Shown one piece after another: positions 13,145 through 15,487 of a stretch of 15,487 nt of DNA. Under the pieces are notes generated by a model that worked only from the letters and a program-made list of their open reading frames with translations, did no database searches and was not told the origin of the DNA. How positions within the stretch are numbered: the stretch's first letter is position 1; each line of letters starts with the position of its first letter. A program made the translations under genes and the position numbers. Source of the DNA: RGIG1828 sp045586905 (lineage in GTDB: Bacteria > Bacillota > Clostridia > UMGS1810); NCBI GenBank assembly GCA_045586905.1, contig JAZNBF010000069.1, forward strand, positions 1 to 15,487. Direction: 5' to 3'.

Positions 13145-14509
13145 TTATTCGTCTTTAGCTTTTGATACACAAAGGTTAACAAGTATACCAAGGATAAGCG
13201 CACATGCAACAGATGTGAGTGTTACTTTGCCGAATGTGAGTGTGAGACCGCCGATACCTGCGATAAGGATGGTGGAAACAACAAAGAGGTTTTTGTTCTG
13301 GTTGAGATCAACACCCTGAATCATCTTAAGACCTGACACTGCGATAAAACCGTAAAGAGCCATACATACACCACCCATGATACATGAGGGGATTGAGTTA
13401 ACAAATGCGATGAAAGGTGAGATGAAGGAAATGATTATTGCAAGTACTGCAGCGGTAATGATTGTGTATACAGATGCGTTTTTGGTGATAGCTACGCAGC
13501 CAACAGATTCACCATAGGTTGTGTTGGGGCAACCGCCGAAGAAGGCACCTACCATGGAGCCAACACCGTCACCGAGAAGTGTTCTGTGGAGACCGGGCTC
13601 AGAAAGAAGGTCTTTTTCAATGATAGAAGAAATGTTTTTGTGGTCTGCGAGATGCTCTGCAAATACAACGAATGCAACAGGAACATATGCAACAGCGATT
13701 GTGCCGATGTATACTGAGTTAATTTCGCCAACTCCCTTGAGAGCTGTAAGGAATGTGAAATCGGGCACTTTGACAAATGTTTCAAGTGCGATTTTGCCCT
13801 CAGGTGCAAGTGCAAGGAAAGGAGCAACATTTAAAACTTTGAGTGCATCGTTGCCGCAAGCATTACCAATGATGGTGAAGATTGCAGCTACTGCATAGCC
13901 GCCAAGGATACCAAAGATGAAAGGAATGAGCTTGCCGTATTTCTTACCATAGGTGGAAGATACGATGGTGATGAAAAGTGTTACAAGACCGCAGATAAGA
14001 GCTACGAAGGGAGATGCTACGGGAGCACCTTCAGCACTGAGAACGCCGCCCTTTAAAAGGTCGCCTATTGCATTGCCTGCAAGGGAAAGGCCGATGATAG
14101 CAACGACAGGTCCGATAACGGTTGCAGGCATTACCTTGTCAATCCATTTAACGCCTACAAGCTTAACGATGATAGCGATTACAACATATACAAGACCTGC
14201 AAAGGCTGCACCGATGATTATGCCGAGATAGCCAAGACTCATAGATACACCGCCTGCAAAGGCTGCAAGCATTGAACCTATGAAAGCAAACGATGAACCC
14301 AAAAATACAGGGCTTTTTTTCTTGGTAAAGAGAATGTATACGAGTGTGCCCACACCTGCACCGAAAAGTGCTGCTGCGGGGCTCATACCGTTGCCTATGA
14401 TAACAGGCACAACGAGTGTTGCGGTCATAATCGCCAGGAGCTGCTGAATGGCAAAGATGATAAGCTGACCGAATTTTGGTTTGTCATTTACTCCATAAAT
14501 AAGTTTCAT
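13145..14509 (-). CDS. uraA: Uracil permease (NCS2 family)
   Basis: Membrane transporter of 454 aa with the 14-helix NCS2 hydrophobic pattern, expected to import uracil by proton symport. Family signatures are SPVFLGSSFAFI (66-77), FAEHLADHKN (283-292) with the substrate-binding glutamate E285, and PNTTYGESVG (328-337) with the second key glutamate E334; these align with E241 and E290 of E. coli UraA. ATG at 14509 has AGGAGG about 7 nt upstream. It is the first gene of uraA-upp and has its own promoter and a leader hairpin. The neighbouring upp supports uracil over xanthine or other purines as the substrate. Confidence 0.95.
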   Translation of the reverse strand: MKLIYGVNDKPKFGQLIIFAIQQLLAIMTATLVVPVIIGNGMSPAAALFGAGVGTLVYILFTKKKSPVFLGSSFAFIGSMLAAFAGGVSMSLGYLGIIIGAAFAGLVYVVIAIIVKLVGVKWIDKVMPATVIGPVVAIIGLSLAGNAIGDLLKGGVLSAEGAPVASPFVALICGLVTLFITIVSSTYGKKYGKLIPFIFGILGGYAVAAIFTIIGNACGNDALKVLNVAPFLALAPEGKIALETFVKVPDFTFLTALKGVGEINSVYIGTIAVAYVPVAFVVFAEHLADHKNISSIIEKDLLSEPGLHRTLLGDGVGSMVGAFFGGCPNTTYGESVGCVAITKNASVYTIITAAVLAIIISFISPFIAFVNSIPSCIMGGVCMALYGFIAVSGLKMIQGVDLNQNKNLFVVSTILIAGIGGLTLTFGKVTLTSVACALILGILVNLCVSKAKDE

Positions 14510-14540
14510 AAAAAAACCTCCTGTTTTATACCCAAAATAT

Positions 14541-14569
14541 GCTGACTTTCGTAAAGAAGAAAAGTCAGC
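14541..14569 (-). promoter_or_regulatory. Leader hairpin upstream of uraA
   Basis: GCTGACTTT (14541-14549) and AAAGTCAGC (14561-14569) form a perfect 9-bp stem with an 11-nt loop, inside the transcribed leader between the uraA promoter and its ribosome binding site. On the minus strand it is followed by ATATTTTGGG, a poor U-tract; on the plus strand by AATTTTTG. It could be an attenuator or mRNA stabiliser for uraA. I do not see a PyrR binding-loop consensus. Confidence 0.5.
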
Positions 14570-14596
14570 AATTTTTGATTGGTATTCTTACTTATA

Positions 14597-14625
14597 ATAA
14601 TACCAAAACCCACATTTTTTGTCAA
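14597..14625 (-). promoter_or_regulatory. Promoter of uraA-upp
   Basis: On the minus strand a perfect -35 TTGACA (14625-14620), a 17-nt spacer and -10 TATTAT (14602-14597), preceded by TGG (extended -10). The start would be near 14590, with a leader of about 80 nt. A GGTATT/AATACC inverted repeat (14581-14586, 14599-14604) overlaps the -10 and could be an operator. Confidence 0.85.
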
Positions 14626-14695
14626 TTGAGATTGCCAAGTTTTAAAAAAATCGGCAGTTTGTATAAATTTTCGGAGTCTTTTTTGTCTATAAATT

Positions 14696-14723
14696 TTGTA
14701 TTAAAATGAGTGTTATTTATTAT
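14696..14723 (+). promoter_or_regulatory. Candidate promoter of the TspO gene
   Basis: TTGTAT (14696-14701), a 16-nt spacer and TATTAT (14718-14723). An alternative -10 is TATACT at 14721-14726. The leader would be short (about 15 nt) and carry AGGAG before ATG. It fires divergently from the uraA promoter, about 70 nt away. Confidence 0.5.
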
Positions 14724-14745
14724 ACTTTAATACAGGAGTGATTTT

Positions 14746-15219
14746 ATGCTGAAAAAATACAAACCGTACATTATTTCCGTAGTAATAGCGCTTTTGGTGG
14801 GGGCACTTTCCGCCCTTGTGACAAAGGGAAGCATGGACATCTATGCCACCCTCCGTCAGCCACCTCTTTCGCCTCCGTCCTGGCTCTTTCCTGTTGTGTG
14901 GACCGTTCTTTTTGTGCTCATGGGTATAGGAGCAGGGGGCGTATATGAAAAAGGCAAAGAAAATCCCGACACCATAAAACGCCCTCTCACCATATATGCA
15001 GTGAACCTCGGGGTTAATTTTTTGTGGAGCATCATATTCTTCAATTTAAGAGCCTTTCTTTTCTCACTTGTGTGGCTTATTTTCCTCGTTGCCATCATTG
15101 TATATATGATAGCCGAGTTTAAAAAGGTGTGCATGTGGTGCGGTAATCTCCAGATTCCGTATCTCATATGGTGTCTTTTTGCGCTGTATCTTAACATTGG
15201 AATATATATACTGAATTAA
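14746..15219 (+). CDS. TspO/MBR family membrane protein
   Basis: The protein is 157 aa with five hydrophobic helices, the usual size and topology of the TspO/translocator family. Typical motifs are LRQPPLSPPSWLFPVVWTVLF (36-56), the tract VNFLWSIIFF (90-99) and, at the C-terminus, PYLIWCLFALYLN (138-150). Bacterial TspO proteins bind porphyrins and other hydrophobic ligands; transport and oxidative-stress roles are reported, but the job here cannot be told from context. It is the only plus-strand gene in the window and is divergent from uraA. ATG at 14746 has AGGAG 8 nt upstream. A G/C-rich repeat element begins right after its stop. tspO would be a family symbol only, so none is given. Confidence 0.93.
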   Translation: MLKKYKPYIISVVIALLVGALSALVTKGSMDIYATLRQPPLSPPSWLFPVVWTVLFVLMGIGAGGVYEKGKENPDTIKRPLTIYAVNLGVNFLWSIIFFNLRAFLFSLVWLIFLVAIIVYMIAEFKKVCMWCGNLQIPYLIWCLFALYLNIGIYILN

Positions 15220-15220
15220 T

Positions 15221-15260
15221 CTTTTCCGGGAGAGCGCCCGAAAGCACTTTTTCTTTTTTC
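15221..15260 (+). terminator. Possible terminator of the TspO gene
   Basis: CGGG (15227-15230) pairs with CCCG (15237-15240), extended by TTT/AAA with a bulged C. After 7 nt comes a T-rich run, TTTTTCTTTTTTC (15248-15260). Stem and T-run are not adjacent, so this is weak. It merges with repeat element B. Confidence 0.35.
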
Positions 15261-15487
15261 GGGGAGAGGCCTCCCCGAAACCCCACCCTTCCGCTGATGT
15301 TTTCTCGACGGTTTTTTCGGTCTCACTGAACTTTTCTCAGGGGAGAAGTTCTCCCCTGAAACCCCTCTCTTTCGCTTGATTTCAGCTGTCGGCTTTTCTT
15401 CGTAAGCTTTGTGCCATTGGCGACGCGCAGAAATCTTCTGCGCCACCAATTAAAATCGCACAAAAATAATGGAAATGATTTTATTTT
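15258..15487 (+). repeat. G/C-rich multi-hairpin repeat element, copy B (cut by window end)
   Basis: It has the same order of parts as copy A. TTCGGGGAG/CTCCCCGAA (15258-15266, 15271-15279) is followed by ACCCC and then by the shared 40-nt block (15289-15328, 37/40 identical to 4682-4721). An extra hairpin TCAGGGGAGA/TCTCCCCTGA (15337-15346, 15350-15359) is followed by AACCCCTC. Then comes GCGCAGAA/TTCTGCGC with loop ATC (15425-15443) inside an ATTGG/CCAAT outer stem (15416-15420, 15446-15450), and the start of the TAAAATC-type long hairpin (15451 onward), cut by the window end. There is no gene in it; the open frame on the minus strand here is a low-complexity product of the repeat. Confidence 0.7.

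Noticed and set aside
15216..15449. 77-aa minus-strand open frame rich in Lys, Arg, Ser and Pro
   Set aside because: It is translated from the hairpins of repeat element B; the low-complexity composition follows from the G/C-rich repeats and there is no start signal.

Overview
The window looks like a chromosomal core region of a Gram-positive, Firmicutes-type bacterium, most likely an uncultured member of the Clostridia. The grounds are AAAGGAGA/AGGAGG-type ribosome binding sites, sigma-A-like promoters, a tRNA without an encoded CCA end, an S-layer homology (SLH) protein, AsnA as the asparagine synthetase, an FHA-SEDS gene pair and moderate G+C with AT-rich intergenic DNA. Genus and species cannot be assigned from what is visible. 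Ten of the eleven protein genes are on the minus strand, so the window reads best from right to left. All eleven are recognisable families.

Layout, left to right: a multi-hairpin array (1-131); a terminator and tRNA-Ala(GGC); asnS and asnA as one asparagine unit with a strong promoter; an FtsW/RodA-type SEDS gene translationally coupled to an FHA gene; a 483-nt gene-free stretch holding two intergenic repeat elements; the excision-repair pair uvrB-uvrA with a promoter and a 9-bp inverted repeat; a secreted SLH protein with its terminator; a second multi-hairpin array (11246-11437); an EamA drug/metabolite transporter; the uracil-salvage operon uraA-upp with promoter, leader hairpin and terminator; and, divergently, a TspO/MBR membrane protein followed by a second copy of the G/C-rich repeat element.

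How the genes work together: AsnA makes asparagine from aspartate and ammonia, and AsnS charges it onto tRNA. UraA imports uracil and Upp converts it to UMP, a self-contained salvage unit. UvrB and UvrA are two of the three subunits of nucleotide excision repair. FHA and SEDS proteins belong to cell-wall synthesis and its phospho-signalling, and the SLH protein is a secreted cell-wall-anchored protein.

Nothing in the protein set is a new system. The unexplained material is in the spacers: (i) two arrays of short perfect hairpins, most of them closed by C(GNA)G or C(GNNA)G mini-loops and separated by a repeated short linker, one linker family per array, each array also enclosed by an 11-bp inverted repeat; (ii) two copies of a long G/C-rich multi-hairpin element sharing a 40-nt block at 37/40 identity and a hairpin whose outer stem differs in sequence but keeps its pairing; (iii) a roughly 99-bp element with imperfect terminal inverted repeats next to uvrA.
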